Notes under the pieces: model-generated
The model's database searches: none
Told to the model about the DNA's origin: nothing
The model's input: only the letters and a program-made list of their open reading frames with translations
Assembly (NCBI RefSeq): GCF_900119155.1
Contig: NZ_FPIR01000002.1
Coordinates: 62,001 to 126,000, forward strand
Reading direction: 5' to 3'
Origin: Ruminococcus sp. YE71
Lineage (GTDB): Bacteria; Bacillota; Clostridia; Oscillospirales; Ruminococcaceae
Length of the DNA: 64,000 nucleotides
Position numbers and translations under genes: made by a program
Part shown: positions 1 to 9,735 of the stretch, piece after piece
Position numbering within the stretch: position 1 is the stretch's first letter
Layout of the letters: each line of letters opens with the position of its first letter

Positions 1-726
1 TGAAACGCTTTTGTTGTACTGAGCTTTATTTGAAAAAGTTATTCTCATTGAATAGTTATTCCAACCTAATGCTTTATCTCTAAACGAAATATCTTCTATT
101 TCCGAATTATACGATTGCTTTTGGTATTCAAGATACTTTTCTAAAGCTAAAGGAGAAGGAACACCATGACATATAAAATCTGCAGTGTAAAGATTAGGAT
201 ACTCTTTTCCAAGAAAAGACTTTAGGCCTCCAATTTGACATGGAGTACCACAAAAAAGAATTATTCGACCAGATTTTAAAATTTCTTCTGAAACTCGATA
301 AGTATTTTCTATTCTACTTTGAACATACTTACTTCTTCTTAACTCATCTAAGTCTTCAATATTATCGCAAACCTTGTGATGGACAACATTATTGTGATCT
401 ATTCCAGCAGCAATAACTATACCTTTTTGAGATAATATTTTCTCTGCTAATGCAGAGAATACGCCACCAGATGAACTAACTGCTCGTATTTTTTTATCAA
501 TATTCCTAACAGCAAATGACTCAGGTTCTATTCTATCATCATGAATTTCATGATTTACAGGACAAATTTTTTTGCATATGCCACATTTTACACATTTATC
601 TTCATTTATTACTGGTCTAAGAAAGCCTTCATTATCAGATTTCATATTGATACATTGTTTCGGACAAATGGAAGCACATGCTGAACAACCTGTACATTTA
701 TCTGATATACAGATTTTGTTAGTCAT
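1..726 (-). CDS. FrhB/FdhB-type iron-sulfur protein of polysaccharide locus, partial
   Basis: The reading frame starts at an ATG at 726 and stays open to the window edge, so the C-terminus is missing. Two 4Fe-4S motifs are visible: C11, C14, C17, C21 and C45, C48, C51, C55 (CxxCxxCxxxCP type). They are followed by sequence typical of the coenzyme F420 hydrogenase/dehydrogenase beta subunit family (GGVFSALAEKIL, then LFCGTPCQI). In Firmicutes such proteins commonly sit beside polysaccharide pyruvyl transferases. The redox substrate is unknown, and F420 itself is unlikely in this kind of organism. It overlaps the upstream gene's stop by 8 bp, which implies translational coupling. Confidence 0.85.
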   Translation of the reverse strand, partial: MTNKICISDKCTGCSACASICPKQCINMKSDNEGFLRPVINEDKCVKCGICKKICPVNHEIHDDRIEPESFAVRNIDKKIRAVSSSGGVFSALAEKILSQKGIVIAAGIDHNNVVHHKVCDNIEDLDELRRSKYVQSRIENTYRVSEEILKSGRIILFCGTPCQIGGLKSFLGKEYPNLYTADFICHGVPSPLALEKYLEYQKQSYNSEIEDISFRDKALGWNNYSMRITFSNKAQYNKSVS

Positions 727-1816
727 CATCTAATGCCTCCATTAAAAAAAGTAATGATTTTTGCCTCATCACCTCAAAATGATCCCAATTGATATCAAAA
801 GTGCTCTTTTCTAATGCCAAAAGTGTATCAATCGTAACCAGCTCATGTTCAACAATAAATCTTCCTTCTGTCCCGAAGAGTTCAGTAAGGGATTTCATCC
901 TGCATCCCATTTCACTTCCTCGCTTTGCAGAAACCAAGAATTCTCGTTCAAATATATGTGAGAAAACAGTTGCATGAAAACTATCTGTCAGCACAAATGA
1001 TGCATATTTTATTAAAGATATAAAATCGTTAGGTGATATATCAAATAATTGACAATCTCCAAAACCATCATCAACATTTCTGTAACTTCCATTTAAATAT
1101 GGTAGAGTAACAAGTTTCAAGCCACGTCTATTTGCATATTCCTTAGCTACTTTTCTAATGTATTCATTATCACCAAGATAATATGCAAAAATGTAATTCT
1201 CCTGAATTATTCTTTTTGAACAATGCTCATTCCAGTCTTCTCGATTAATGAGCATTGTTGGATCAAGAACATATTCTATATTTTTGGAAGTTAGTTTGCA
1301 AAGAGCAGGAATTGATTCCTTTTCTCTAATCGAGATGAATTTTGTGTTATCCAAAGCACGTTTCAATTTGCATTCTTCGTCATGAGATAATCTAATTCTT
1401 CCAGTAGATGCTGCATAAGAAATCGTCAATTTATCCTTATTGACAAAATCCAATGACATATACTTATTTATCCAATTTGGATTCCACACTTGGTCGCTTC
1501 CTGTGATAATAATATCATACGTATAATTAGATTCTTCAATTGTATTATAAAAATATAATTTTGAATGCGGAATTCGTGTATTATACTTTTTAATTGCTGA
1601 ACATCTAATTTTACACCCTTTTGAAATACGATAATCTTGCTTAATAAAACGTTTTAACTTTGATAAAAAAAGATGGCTTCTACTATTATTATAGTAAGAT
1701 ATAACTTCCGTATTATATCCAAATGAAGACACAGTTTTTTGTAAAGCATATGCTTGCAGATTGCCACCATAATTAACATTATTATAATATAGTGTACATA
1801 TTCCGACTCTTTTCAT
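719..1816 (-). CDS. polysaccharide pyruvyl transferase family protein
   Basis: A 365-residue protein of the PF04230 family (CsaB/WcaK-like). Its N-terminus is KRVGICTLYYNNVNYGGNLQ, a GSDQVWNP motif lies near residue 105, and the C-terminal part contains DSFHATVFSHIF, the conserved D-x-x-H-x-x-xx-H-like segment of the family. Members transfer pyruvate ketals or act as glycosyltransferase-like enzymes on surface glycans in the cytoplasm. AGGAGG lies 5 bp before the ATG. It sits in the exopolysaccharide operon and overlaps the FrhB-like gene. It is one of two family members here, the other being at 6209-7312. The acceptor sugar cannot be inferred. Confidence 0.85.
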   Translation of the reverse strand: MKRVGICTLYYNNVNYGGNLQAYALQKTVSSFGYNTEVISYYNNSRSHLFLSKLKRFIKQDYRISKGCKIRCSAIKKYNTRIPHSKLYFYNTIEESNYTYDIIITGSDQVWNPNWINKYMSLDFVNKDKLTISYAASTGRIRLSHDEECKLKRALDNTKFISIREKESIPALCKLTSKNIEYVLDPTMLINREDWNEHCSKRIIQENYIFAYYLGDNEYIRKVAKEYANRRGLKLVTLPYLNGSYRNVDDGFGDCQLFDISPNDFISLIKYASFVLTDSFHATVFSHIFEREFLVSAKRGSEMGCRMKSLTELFGTEGRFIVEHELVTIDTLLALEKSTFDINWDHFEVMRQKSLLFLMEALDDD

Positions 1817-1888
1817 CTATGCCTCCTATTTCTCAGGAAAAAATTCCACAATATTATTAATTTTTCAACAAAATAGTAATTAAGGAGC

Positions 1889-2836
1889 TTATTTTTTTAT
1901 CAAATCAACGATAAAATTAGCTATTCTTTTTATTCCAAATCCTCTTGTACATTTATACACTAATTGGTGATATTCGACATCACAAGCACAAAAATTTGCA
2001 TGTTTTAATGGAAACTTAATATCATGTGTTGGTATAAATACAAAATTCCGATATTTTATCCATTTTTGAGTTTTCATTGATTTTGCATGCGTAGAACCAG
2101 TTCCAACTCCAATATTCTGTATTAGATTTACACGTGGAACAATAGCCAACATATTTTGAGTATATTCCGCAAATCCCCATTGTGTATCCCAATAAGATAT
2201 TTTATTGCCATTCTTTAATGATTCATTAGCCTTTTTTAAAGAACTGATTCTATTTCTACTAACAGTCAGATTACCAACCTGTTGACAATATAGTTTTCGA
2301 ATGTATGCATCCTCTAGGTTCTTAACATAAAAGTCATAATACTTTTTCCATTTATCACTCCACGTTGCCCATCCCCAAATTGCGCCAGCGCGAGTAAAGA
2401 AATAATCATGTTGTCCACAATCCCACTTTTCAAAATGATTTAATCCACTAATATAAGCTATACGATTATCATTTTTATATCGATCAAGTAGATCATCACA
2501 ATAACGAAAAAAAGATAAAGCTGGAATGCAATCATCTTCTAAAATAATAACTGATTCGAACTTTTCAAGTGCATTCGATATAGCTGTATATGGACGCATA
2601 CCACAACCCAAGTTAGATTCAGAATAATCACGAATTACAGTACAATCCCAATCAATTCGTTCAACTATTTTACGACAAGCTTCCATACCAACTAAATCAG
2701 TTTTATTTCTCGCTCCATCTTGAGCGAGAATAATTGTATATGGCTTTGCCTCTCTGACTCTCTCAAATACCTTTTCAAAAGTGTCGGGTCTATTAAAAAA
2801 AATCATCAACACTGGTGTCTTGCATCTATAGTTCAT
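1889..2836 (-). CDS. glycosyltransferase, GT2/GNT-I-like fold
   Basis: About 315 residues. The N-terminus CKTPVLMIFFNRPDTFEKV and the acidic motif VIILEDDCIPALSFF (a DxD-like metal/nucleotide-sugar site) mark a GT-A glycosyltransferase, with an aromatic segment GAIWGWATWSDKWKKYYDFY typical of capsule-locus GTs of this group. The frame can be extended to a TTG at 2860, but the ATG at 2836 follows an AAAGGAG site and starts the conserved domain, so I prefer it. It is the first gene after the group II intron, whose 3' part lies only about 50 bp upstream. Its expression may therefore depend on the intron being spliced or read through. Confidence 0.75.
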   Translation of the reverse strand: MNYRCKTPVLMIFFNRPDTFEKVFERVREAKPYTIILAQDGARNKTDLVGMEACRKIVERIDWDCTVIRDYSESNLGCGMRPYTAISNALEKFESVIILEDDCIPALSFFRYCDDLLDRYKNDNRIAYISGLNHFEKWDCGQHDYFFTRAGAIWGWATWSDKWKKYYDFYVKNLEDAYIRKLYCQQVGNLTVSRNRISSLKKANESLKNGNKISYWDTQWGFAEYTQNMLAIVPRVNLIQNIGVGTGSTHAKSMKTQKWIKYRNFVFIPTHDIKFPLKHANFCACDVEYHQLVYKCTRGFGIKRIANFIVDLIKK

Positions 2837-2879
2837 AAGTAAATCTATTTCTCCTTTCAATCATAACAGTTGAAATAAA

Positions 2880-3496
2880 CTCCTCTAAGAACCGTACGTG
2901 CAGATTTCCCGCATACGGCTCCCCACAATTGCTTCATACACATAGTGTCCTTATATTCCGATGTTCCGTTTCTATTTGATATGTAACCTCCAGCGCTACA
3001 TTTTCAAGACCTCAAGTGTCCTCATATATTTCCCATCGGAAAACGCTCTTGTGTTTCGGTCCTTTCGCTCCGTGTACTTTATTACATTTCACAGCTACTA
3101 TGACCTCATCGGACTTCTTACAGTTCTTTTCGCTCCTTTGTGTTACTGGCACTTGTCGGCGATACCATGTTATTTGGAAACTGTAAGACCTCCCAGGTAT
3201 GCAGTCAATACCTTGATTTCTCGCCATTCTTTCAAACGCCGGCGGTGTCTCCCCGTTCTCGCATTAACGAACGGTTCTTGCTGGCTGCGACCAATATGAG
3301 GGTATCGCCCACCGCTTTGTTGGTGCTTACGACGCTAAATCGATTCAAGCTTTCGCCTTATGGCTCTAAATCTTTCCTGCCTACGCTTAACACTCACCTC
3401 ACGGCTCTGTGTCCAAGGCTGGATACCGACTCCTTGCTATGGTTTATCGGGTCGGGAGTTTCACCCGACTATATTGACTGCACCGAACTGGCGCAC
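2880..3496 (-). mobile_element. group II intron RNA lacking an encoded maturase
   Basis: Read on the minus strand, the element begins at 3496 with GTGCGCC, the usual 5' end of bacterial group II introns. It contains about 570 nt of structured domain I-III/IV sequence and ends with a 33-nt domain V hairpin at 2889-2921 (GAGCCGTATGC stem, GAAA loop, GCACGTACGGTTC). No reverse transcriptase/maturase frame exists; the short frames here are translations of intron RNA. A clear domain VI with a bulged A is not visible after domain V, so the 3' end is uncertain or truncated. It is inserted 27 bp after the SDR stop codon, in the sense orientation of the operon, where splicing would leave the coding sequences intact. 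Confidence 0.8.
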
Positions 3497-3522
3497 CATA
3501 TTACTACCTCAAAACAATTTAA

Positions 3523-4338
3523 TCATTTATCAATACAGATTGTACCTGATCCTCCCGATACAAAAAATGTATCTCCGACAATCATATCACCCATGTTACT
3601 TACCATTGCTACAGCTATATTTGCTATTTCCTCTGGAGTACACATTCTTCCAGTTGGATTACCTTCCCAAGTAATATTGTCTTTTGTCATATGAAGCATT
3701 GGTGTGGCAACTGGTCCAGGTGCAATACTATTAACAATTATACCTCTTTTTACCAGTTTATCAGCAAACCCGAGAGTTAAAGACTTAACTCCACATTTTG
3801 ATATTTCATAAGGTGTCCAGCCGGGTTTCGCACATGAAGCAGAACCGACATTTAATATATGTCCCTTGTAGTTATTTTCAATCAAATAATCAGAAAAATA
3901 TTGACAGGCAAAATACATTCCTTTCAGATTGATATTCATAACATTATCCCATGTACTTTCTTCTATGTGTCCAAATGAATCCGTACAATGAATTCCTGCC
4001 GAGTAAACCATTATATTTATCGGGCCAAAAAATTCGTGTGCTTTTATGATAGCTTGTTTAATTTTTGAAATATCAGTAGTATCTAGTAATATACTTCTAA
4101 TATTATCAGGATCAAGCGTTCTGGTAAAATCATTCATTTTTTGTATATTGGTTCCAGATATTATTACCTTACAACCATTATCAATAAATGATTTGGTTAT
4201 TGCAGAACCAATACCTCCACTTCCTCCAATAATTAAAGCGACTTTCCCTTCAAGAAAATTACCCTTTATTATAGGAGTATTTATGGCTTTGGTAATATGT
4301 ATGGTAAAATACTTTCTAATAATATCCTTTAACAACAT
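3523..4338 (-). CDS. short-chain dehydrogenase/reductase
   Basis: A 271-residue SDR. The Rossmann NAD(P) motif GGSGGIGSAI is at residues 38-47, NVGSAS carries the catalytic Ser, and YEISK gives the Tyr/Lys pair. NSIAPGPVATPM is the usual segment after it. A GGGAGAG site precedes the ATG. It lies 17 bp after the MenD-like gene, so the two are probably co-translated and may act on the same intermediate, either a nucleotide sugar or a decorating group. The substrate is unknown. The intron lies immediately downstream. Confidence 0.85.
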   Translation of the reverse strand: MLLKDIIRKYFTIHITKAINTPIIKGNFLEGKVALIIGGSGGIGSAITKSFIDNGCKVIISGTNIQKMNDFTRTLDPDNIRSILLDTTDISKIKQAIIKAHEFFGPINIMVYSAGIHCTDSFGHIEESTWDNVMNINLKGMYFACQYFSDYLIENNYKGHILNVGSASCAKPGWTPYEISKCGVKSLTLGFADKLVKRGIIVNSIAPGPVATPMLHMTKDNITWEGNPTGRMCTPEEIANIAVAMVSNMGDMIVGDTFFVSGGSGTICIDK

Positions 4339-4355
4339 TAGACTCTCCCTGCATA

Positions 4356-6110
4356 TTATCGGATTGTTTTTAAAATACTACGTGTTTTTTCTATTGTCTT
4401 ATCGGATACTACTTTCTTAATTATCCCCTTAACAATGGATTTTTTTGACTTAATTGCATTATCTGAATAAAATTTCTTTGTTATCTTGGCATCAGATTCC
4501 ATGTCTGTAATTACTTCAAGAAACAACGGTTTTTCTGATTTTACACCAAATTTATTTATCACACTATCGAATGAATCTTTATCAGATGCATAATAATATT
4601 CATATCCAAGTGAAATTGCCCAACCAGCAGCTACATTAAAGTGTTCCGCACTAATATATTCATTTATAGAAGATATTTTATCTTTTCCAATAAAAAAGTG
4701 AAATTCAGATCCACCTCCATTATTCAAAAGAATAATCCTTACATTAGGCGAGATACTTCTTAAACCCGCTGCATTCATATCATAGAAAAAACTCAAATCA
4801 CCTATAACCAAATAACATAATTCATCTGTGGATGCCGCCATTCCAGCAAATGTTGATACACAACCATCAATTCCTAAAGCTCCAACATTACTAAATGTTT
4901 TAACATTATCGGCAATATTGAAAAACTGCATAATTCTAGTGCTGTTCAGTATAGCTAAGTGTGCAATAGAATTTTTAGGGATTACTTTTGATAAGGCTCG
5001 AGCAACATAAAGATTTGAAAACTCAAAGTCCGGAATACGAATAGTTGAAAGTAATTCTTGCCATAATAAGTAATATTTTTCTGATTCATTACAACGTTCA
5101 GGCAAATACTTATTTGCTAAAGAAAAGAATTCATTAATTGGCATTTCAAATATCGATGTAAGCGATTTATAGGTATCTCTTATAACACCGCTTTCATTTA
5201 TCAACCAATTCTCTATTTTTCTATAATTATCCCTTAAAAATGGTTTTAATCCATATGCCGCGAGATTATTTCCAATAGAAATAACAACATCAGGTAATAC
5301 ATGACTTAGTGCATCAGGCCCAGATATTTCTGAAATAGGATATGTATTAACACAACCACGACACTTTAAGTTTGACAAATGCTCTACAGCAAATATACAA
5401 TTTGTTTTAGAGAAAAAAGATTCCAGTTCAGTGATCAGATTATTATTTATATCAACATTCTGCCCAACAATAACCATTATTTTTTTATTTATAAGGGAAT
5501 TGAATATATTATTATTTTCAAAGTTCGATATGCTATTATATATATTTATTTTTCGTTCTTTGTTAATTTCTTCTTCATTATACAAATCGGTTCTTCCAAC
5601 AATTGGAATATTAATGTGAACGGGACCTTTTCCATGATGGTATAATTCAAGTAGAGCTTCATTTATTAATCTATTGCAAAGCCATTCATCCTCCGAGTTG
5701 TTAATCAATGGAAGACTAACACTTTTTTTGATTACTCCATCAAAGATATTTCGTTGTTCAATTTTTTGAGTTTCTAATTGTCCTTGATAATAAGGATTCT
5801 TATCAGCTGTTATAGCTAATATGGGCACATCTTGATAAAAAGCTTCGGTAATGCCCGGAAGATAATTACATACTGCTGTTCCAGATGTACATACACATGC
5901 TACAGCAGTTTTCTTTATCTGTGCCATTCCTAAAGCAAAATATACTGCACTTCTTTCATCAACGACAGAATAACAACTAAAAAAAGAATCCGTTTCTATC
6001 GCATGTATCAAAGGAATATCGCTCCCACCCGGTGACAATATTACGTTTTTTATATTATACTGCTTCATCAAATCAATGATGATTTGAACACTACGAATAC
6101 TCGAATTCAT
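4356..6110 (-). CDS. MenD-like thiamine-diphosphate enzyme
   Basis: A 584-residue protein with the three-part layout of ThDP decarboxylases/MenD: an N-terminal pyrimidine domain with the catalytic Glu at E52 (VVDERSAVYFALG), a central domain, and a C-terminal PP domain with GDLSFFYDMNAAGL followed by LLNNGGG. This is closest to MenD (SEPHCHC synthase). The MenD signature SPGSRSTPL reads SPGGSDIPL here, so the Arg that binds isochorismate is missing. No other menaquinone gene is nearby and the gene sits in a polysaccharide operon. I infer a different alpha-keto acid donor and acceptor used to build a glycan substituent. AAGGAGAG precedes the start. Confidence 0.75.
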   Translation of the reverse strand: MNSSIRSVQIIIDLMKQYNIKNVILSPGGSDIPLIHAIETDSFFSCYSVVDERSAVYFALGMAQIKKTAVACVCTSGTAVCNYLPGITEAFYQDVPILAITADKNPYYQGQLETQKIEQRNIFDGVIKKSVSLPLINNSEDEWLCNRLINEALLELYHHGKGPVHINIPIVGRTDLYNEEEINKERKINIYNSISNFENNNIFNSLINKKIMVIVGQNVDINNNLITELESFFSKTNCIFAVEHLSNLKCRGCVNTYPISEISGPDALSHVLPDVVISIGNNLAAYGLKPFLRDNYRKIENWLINESGVIRDTYKSLTSIFEMPINEFFSLANKYLPERCNESEKYYLLWQELLSTIRIPDFEFSNLYVARALSKVIPKNSIAHLAILNSTRIMQFFNIADNVKTFSNVGALGIDGCVSTFAGMAASTDELCYLVIGDLSFFYDMNAAGLRSISPNVRIILLNNGGGSEFHFFIGKDKISSINEYISAEHFNVAAGWAISLGYEYYYASDKDSFDSVINKFGVKSEKPLFLEVITDMESDAKITKKFYSDNAIKSKKSIVKGIIKKVVSDKTIEKTRSILKTIR

Positions 6111-6208
6111 TATTATTACTCTCCTTAAATATTCAGATAATCACAAATGTATTCAATTTTTTAAAACATAAGTTTGTTTTGTTAACATATCGAAACAATA
6201 ACATATAA

Positions 6209-7312
6209 CTATTCGTTTTCAATATACATTGGAAGTTTATCATAGTATTCTGATTCAAAATAATCGAATTGTTTAATTTTTTTGTTTTCATAATACACTT
6301 TAGATATTAAATCATAAGCTTCTTCTAAATCACTAGCAACATATACATAATCATCCAGTATTCCTTTAAACCAATCTGCACCTGTGACTACTTTATGATC
6401 TGTTGTCTTTAATATTATCACTGGGGTTCCGGCTGCTAGCGCTAAAATTGTTCCATGATATCTATCTGTAACCATTACTTTATATTTTGAATAATTGGTA
6501 ATCTCATCATTTATATATTTTTCTGTCTCTTTCAATAAATCCTTACTTAATTTTTTTGTAGTATCCAATCGCTCAATTTTTTTTGAAAGAATACTGCACT
6601 TGCCTATCAAAGATTCTAATTCGATGTCACTGTAATATTTTTCAGAATCATCTCTTAAGCAAAAAATAATTCCTTCTCGTTCATTATTATATGTTCTTTT
6701 TCCTATTAGTGTTGTAACAATATCCGGGAATAACATAACTCTAATATCAGGAAACATTTCCAGTGCTTTTTTATAGGAGACACTATCTCTAGCAAGAAAT
6801 AATAGGTTTTGATCTGAGTTTAATATCTCCGATGTTCTTTTTTCATTTCTTTTATCCTGAAAAAAAATAGTTTGTGGCATCATAATTTTTCTATTATTCG
6901 GAAAAAGCGATACAATTTTTCGATGCATTAAATCGGCAAATCCCCCCAAGTCAGTTGTTGTATAGCCGCTTTGAAAAACAAAAAGATCTGTATCTTTTAT
7001 TATTTTTTTTAATTGTTTAATTATGGGAAATCTTGTGTTTACGACAGAATTTGTCTCTATTTCAATAACAGAATAATTGGGATAATGTTTTTTTAACCAT
7101 TTTCTTATACAAACACCTTGTGCTAAATCTCCAAGATTACTATGAACAGGTTTTCCAAAATAAAAAATGTTCAAACCCGAAATATCAAAATTTGCTGATT
7201 TTAATTCCTTGCTACATCTTATATATGTTAAAATATTAATCACAAAATATTTAGCCACCAAAATAGGCTTGAATAATCTTTTATTCTTTCTTGCGAAATC
7301 AATTATACTCAT
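6209..7312 (-). CDS. polysaccharide pyruvyl transferase family protein (second copy)
   Basis: A 367-residue PF04230-type protein: NIFYFGKPVHSNLGDLA near the N-terminus, ARDSVSYKKALEMF in the middle, and DRYHGTILALAAGTPVIIL as the conserved C-terminal site. It is only distantly similar to the 719-1816 copy, so the two probably act on different acceptors. The ribosome binding site is weak (GAGGG). An imperfect hairpin lies between this gene and the GT4 gene upstream. It is part of the exopolysaccharide operon. Confidence 0.8.
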   Translation of the reverse strand: MSIIDFARKNKRLFKPILVAKYFVINILTYIRCSKELKSANFDISGLNIFYFGKPVHSNLGDLAQGVCIRKWLKKHYPNYSVIEIETNSVVNTRFPIIKQLKKIIKDTDLFVFQSGYTTTDLGGFADLMHRKIVSLFPNNRKIMMPQTIFFQDKRNEKRTSEILNSDQNLLFLARDSVSYKKALEMFPDIRVMLFPDIVTTLIGKRTYNNEREGIIFCLRDDSEKYYSDIELESLIGKCSILSKKIERLDTTKKLSKDLLKETEKYINDEITNYSKYKVMVTDRYHGTILALAAGTPVIILKTTDHKVVTGADWFKGILDDYVYVASDLEEAYDLISKVYYENKKIKQFDYFESEYYDKLPMYIENE

Positions 7313-7390
7313 ACAATAATACCCTCATTATATCTATTGTTTCCGATATGATAATTTTTCCTTTAAAACACACAGCCAATAATATACAAC

Positions 7391-7415
7391 CTATGAGTAT
7401 TCTTCAGACTCATAG
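7391..7415. other. intergenic hairpin
   Basis: An 8-bp perfect inverted repeat (CTATGAGT / ACTCATAG) with a 9-nt loop lies between the GT4 and pyruvyl transferase genes. There is no U-run on the transcribed strand, so it is more likely an RNA-processing or stability element than a terminator. Confidence 0.4.
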
Positions 7416-7425
7416 TCAGGTTAAA

Positions 7426-8607
7426 TTATAAACTATCATACAAATCAATATATTCGGAAAATCTTTTCCACATATCAAATGTTTTTGCAGCCTGCATACA
7501 AGATTTAGAAGAGTATGCCTTATTCTCACAGATATTAACAACTCCATCAAGCATTGCTTTATTATTCTCCTTTTCAACAATAATGCCGCAACCCTCAACG
7601 ACTATCTCTGATGATCCTCCAGTATCAAACGAAACTACAGGCGTTCCACAAGCAATAGATTCCATGTTTACGGTAGGATAATTCTCCTCTAACGTTGGGT
7701 TAACAAACACATCTGCAGCAGAGTAGATTTCAGCTAACTCTTTTTGATTATTTGTCCGGTGAATGGTTATTATATTTTTAGGAAGTATCTTGTCAATTGC
7801 ATCATTAGTACCTACTAATACAATTTGATAATCTTCATTTAAATGCTTAGATAAATATATTATAGTATTAATCCCTTTTTTTATACTCCATTCGAACGAA
7901 ACTCCAAGCACCATATATTTTTTTGAGACTATATGGTCTTTTTTCCAGTTGCTGATTACAGGGTAAAAAACCGATAAATCTATTCCATTGTTTATAACCC
8001 TTATATCATGATTTCTCAAGAAAGATTTTTTGGCTAAAGCTGCTAACCATTTTGACGGAGTTACAATAACCATGTTTGAGTTTATATAAGTTCTTTTTTT
8101 TCTCTGATAAAGTTCTTTACTTCTGTCAAAAAACCAACTATATTTCTTTTTTTGGGGACAATTACAACATTGATTATACCATTTTGTACACTTTATGTAA
8201 TCGAAATGCATACAATAACCTGTAAATGCCCAACAGTCATGGAAAGTCCATACAACTTTTGTGTTAGTCTCTCTTATATATTGAAATAAAAGTTCTAAAT
8301 TTACGTCATTAGAATGAATATTATGTAAGTGAATAATCGTCGGTTGTATTTCTTTTAATATGTGAATTAGTTTTTTTGTTGCAGAAAAAGCATTGAATCC
8401 ATTATCACCCATTACCCTACTATATAATGCATAATATTTTTGTGTGCAGTAGCTACTGTATTTGAAGGATTTTTCGTAGTCACTATTACCTATACTATAA
8501 ATAATATAGTTTTCAATACTTTGTTTACATAACAATTCACTAATTGATTTGCATATCTTTCCTGTACTACCAGCACCACAAATTGCATTAATCTGCACTA
8601 CAATCAT
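7426..8607 (-). CDS. glycosyltransferase family 4 (GT-B)
   Basis: 393 residues from the ATG at 8607. An upstream extension of 32 codons exists, but GGAGG directly precedes this ATG and the family N-terminus (VVQINAICGAGSTGKI) begins here. The C-terminal donor-sugar domain shows YMVLGVSFEWSIKKGI, then AADVFVNPTLEENYPTVN and ACGTPVVSFDTGGSSEIV, including the E-x7-E motif of GT4. A Cys-rich segment (WYNQCCNCPQKKKYSW) after the acceptor domain is typical of the WcaC/capsule GT4 subgroup. It is a cytoplasmic enzyme of repeat-unit assembly. Confidence 0.85.
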   Translation of the reverse strand: MIVVQINAICGAGSTGKICKSISELLCKQSIENYIIYSIGNSDYEKSFKYSSYCTQKYYALYSRVMGDNGFNAFSATKKLIHILKEIQPTIIHLHNIHSNDVNLELLFQYIRETNTKVVWTFHDCWAFTGYCMHFDYIKCTKWYNQCCNCPQKKKYSWFFDRSKELYQRKKRTYINSNMVIVTPSKWLAALAKKSFLRNHDIRVINNGIDLSVFYPVISNWKKDHIVSKKYMVLGVSFEWSIKKGINTIIYLSKHLNEDYQIVLVGTNDAIDKILPKNIITIHRTNNQKELAEIYSAADVFVNPTLEENYPTVNMESIACGTPVVSFDTGGSSEIVVEGCGIIVEKENNKAMLDGVVNICENKAYSSKSCMQAAKTFDMWKRFSEYIDLYDSL

Positions 8608-8663
8608 AATGTAGAATCCTCCAAATTGATAAAATGAAAAAATCAGCTCTCGATATAATTTTT

Positions 8664-9725
8664 CTATTCCCAATAAAATCGATACGGATATGCATGTGCC
8701 CAATCAGTTGTAAAAACAAAAAACAAGCCGAGCGCAATAAATACAATATTTATAATTACAATAAAACCATTTCTAGGCTCTATTTTTATAATTATACTAT
8801 CCGATTTCGATTCATCGTAAAGACATGGTACAAGAACTATTAAAATTACAATAAAATAGAAAGCAGCTCTCATTGCTAAACTATTAATACCAGAAAAAAC
8901 CATACAAATACATGAAATATAGTATATCTTCATCAATCCATTTATTTCAACATCATTATCTTTTGTTGCTAAAAGAAAGAAAACTAATAATGCGAAACAT
9001 GCTATAAACATATTAATTGAACCATTATTATCAATTGTGTTTTTATGTGATATTAGTGAACCTACTGACGACAGTAATGGTTTTCTTAGAGCAAATACAA
9101 TAGTAATAAGAAATATTAGAGTTTTTTTATCCAGCAGTTTTCCATAATTATACAAAGGGTACGCCAAAGAAAAAATAATTGCGGTATCATGAAATAAAGT
9201 AGCTATGAAAATCGTCAGTATAAAAGGTATAATTTTCTTCTCTTTTATAAATGGAAGTGATAGTATTACAATCCCAATAGCCAAAGATTGCCTCAGTCCT
9301 GAGAACATCATTGTAAAAACTGGAGTGCCAAATAGAATAATATAGCTAGTTTGAATATCGGTACTATACCTATATATAACATAAGTAAACGGAGCAATGC
9401 TACATACAGCACACACAATTAAAAAAATCTGATTATCCCTAGTAAAACACGATAATACCTTATTAAAAAATATATATCCTATCTCATAATTTTGATAACT
9501 TGTAATTCCCCAAGGCAATGTACCAATTCTTTGGAATCCTCCTAGGTATCCATAACTATCATACCACCTTAGATCATTACCCATTGATGGATGACGCAAA
9601 CCAATAATTAGAGAAATTAAAATTCCACAGAATATTGATACAAATAATCTTTTGAATTTTGTATTTGGTTTAAGGAATCTCGTTAATTCAATTAAACCAA
9701 TTAAATAGACATATGGAAACATCAT
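8664..9725 (-). CDS. EpsG-family membrane protein, probable polysaccharide polymerase
   Basis: A 353-residue polytopic protein with about 10 hydrophobic segments. It has the EpsG-type motif GLRHPSMGNDLRWY after the second segment, and FSGLRQSLAIGIV and LFHDTAIIFSLAY later, all typical of EpsG/Wzy-like polymerases. It should polymerise lipid-linked repeat units on the outer face of the membrane. No Wzx flippase gene is visible in the window; it may lie to the left of the edge. Confidence 0.75.
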   Translation of the reverse strand: MMFPYVYLIGLIELTRFLKPNTKFKRLFVSIFCGILISLIIGLRHPSMGNDLRWYDSYGYLGGFQRIGTLPWGITSYQNYEIGYIFFNKVLSCFTRDNQIFLIVCAVCSIAPFTYVIYRYSTDIQTSYIILFGTPVFTMMFSGLRQSLAIGIVILSLPFIKEKKIIPFILTIFIATLFHDTAIIFSLAYPLYNYGKLLDKKTLIFLITIVFALRKPLLSSVGSLISHKNTIDNNGSINMFIACFALLVFFLLATKDNDVEINGLMKIYYISCICMVFSGINSLAMRAAFYFIVILIVLVPCLYDESKSDSIIIKIEPRNGFIVIINIVFIALGLFFVFTTDWAHAYPYRFYWE

Positions 9726-9735
9726 TCATCTCTCT

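Noticed and set aside
3012-3694. Several open frames on both strands, 70-180 codons
   Set aside because: They lie in group II intron RNA or across its boundary, have no ribosome sites and look like no protein family.
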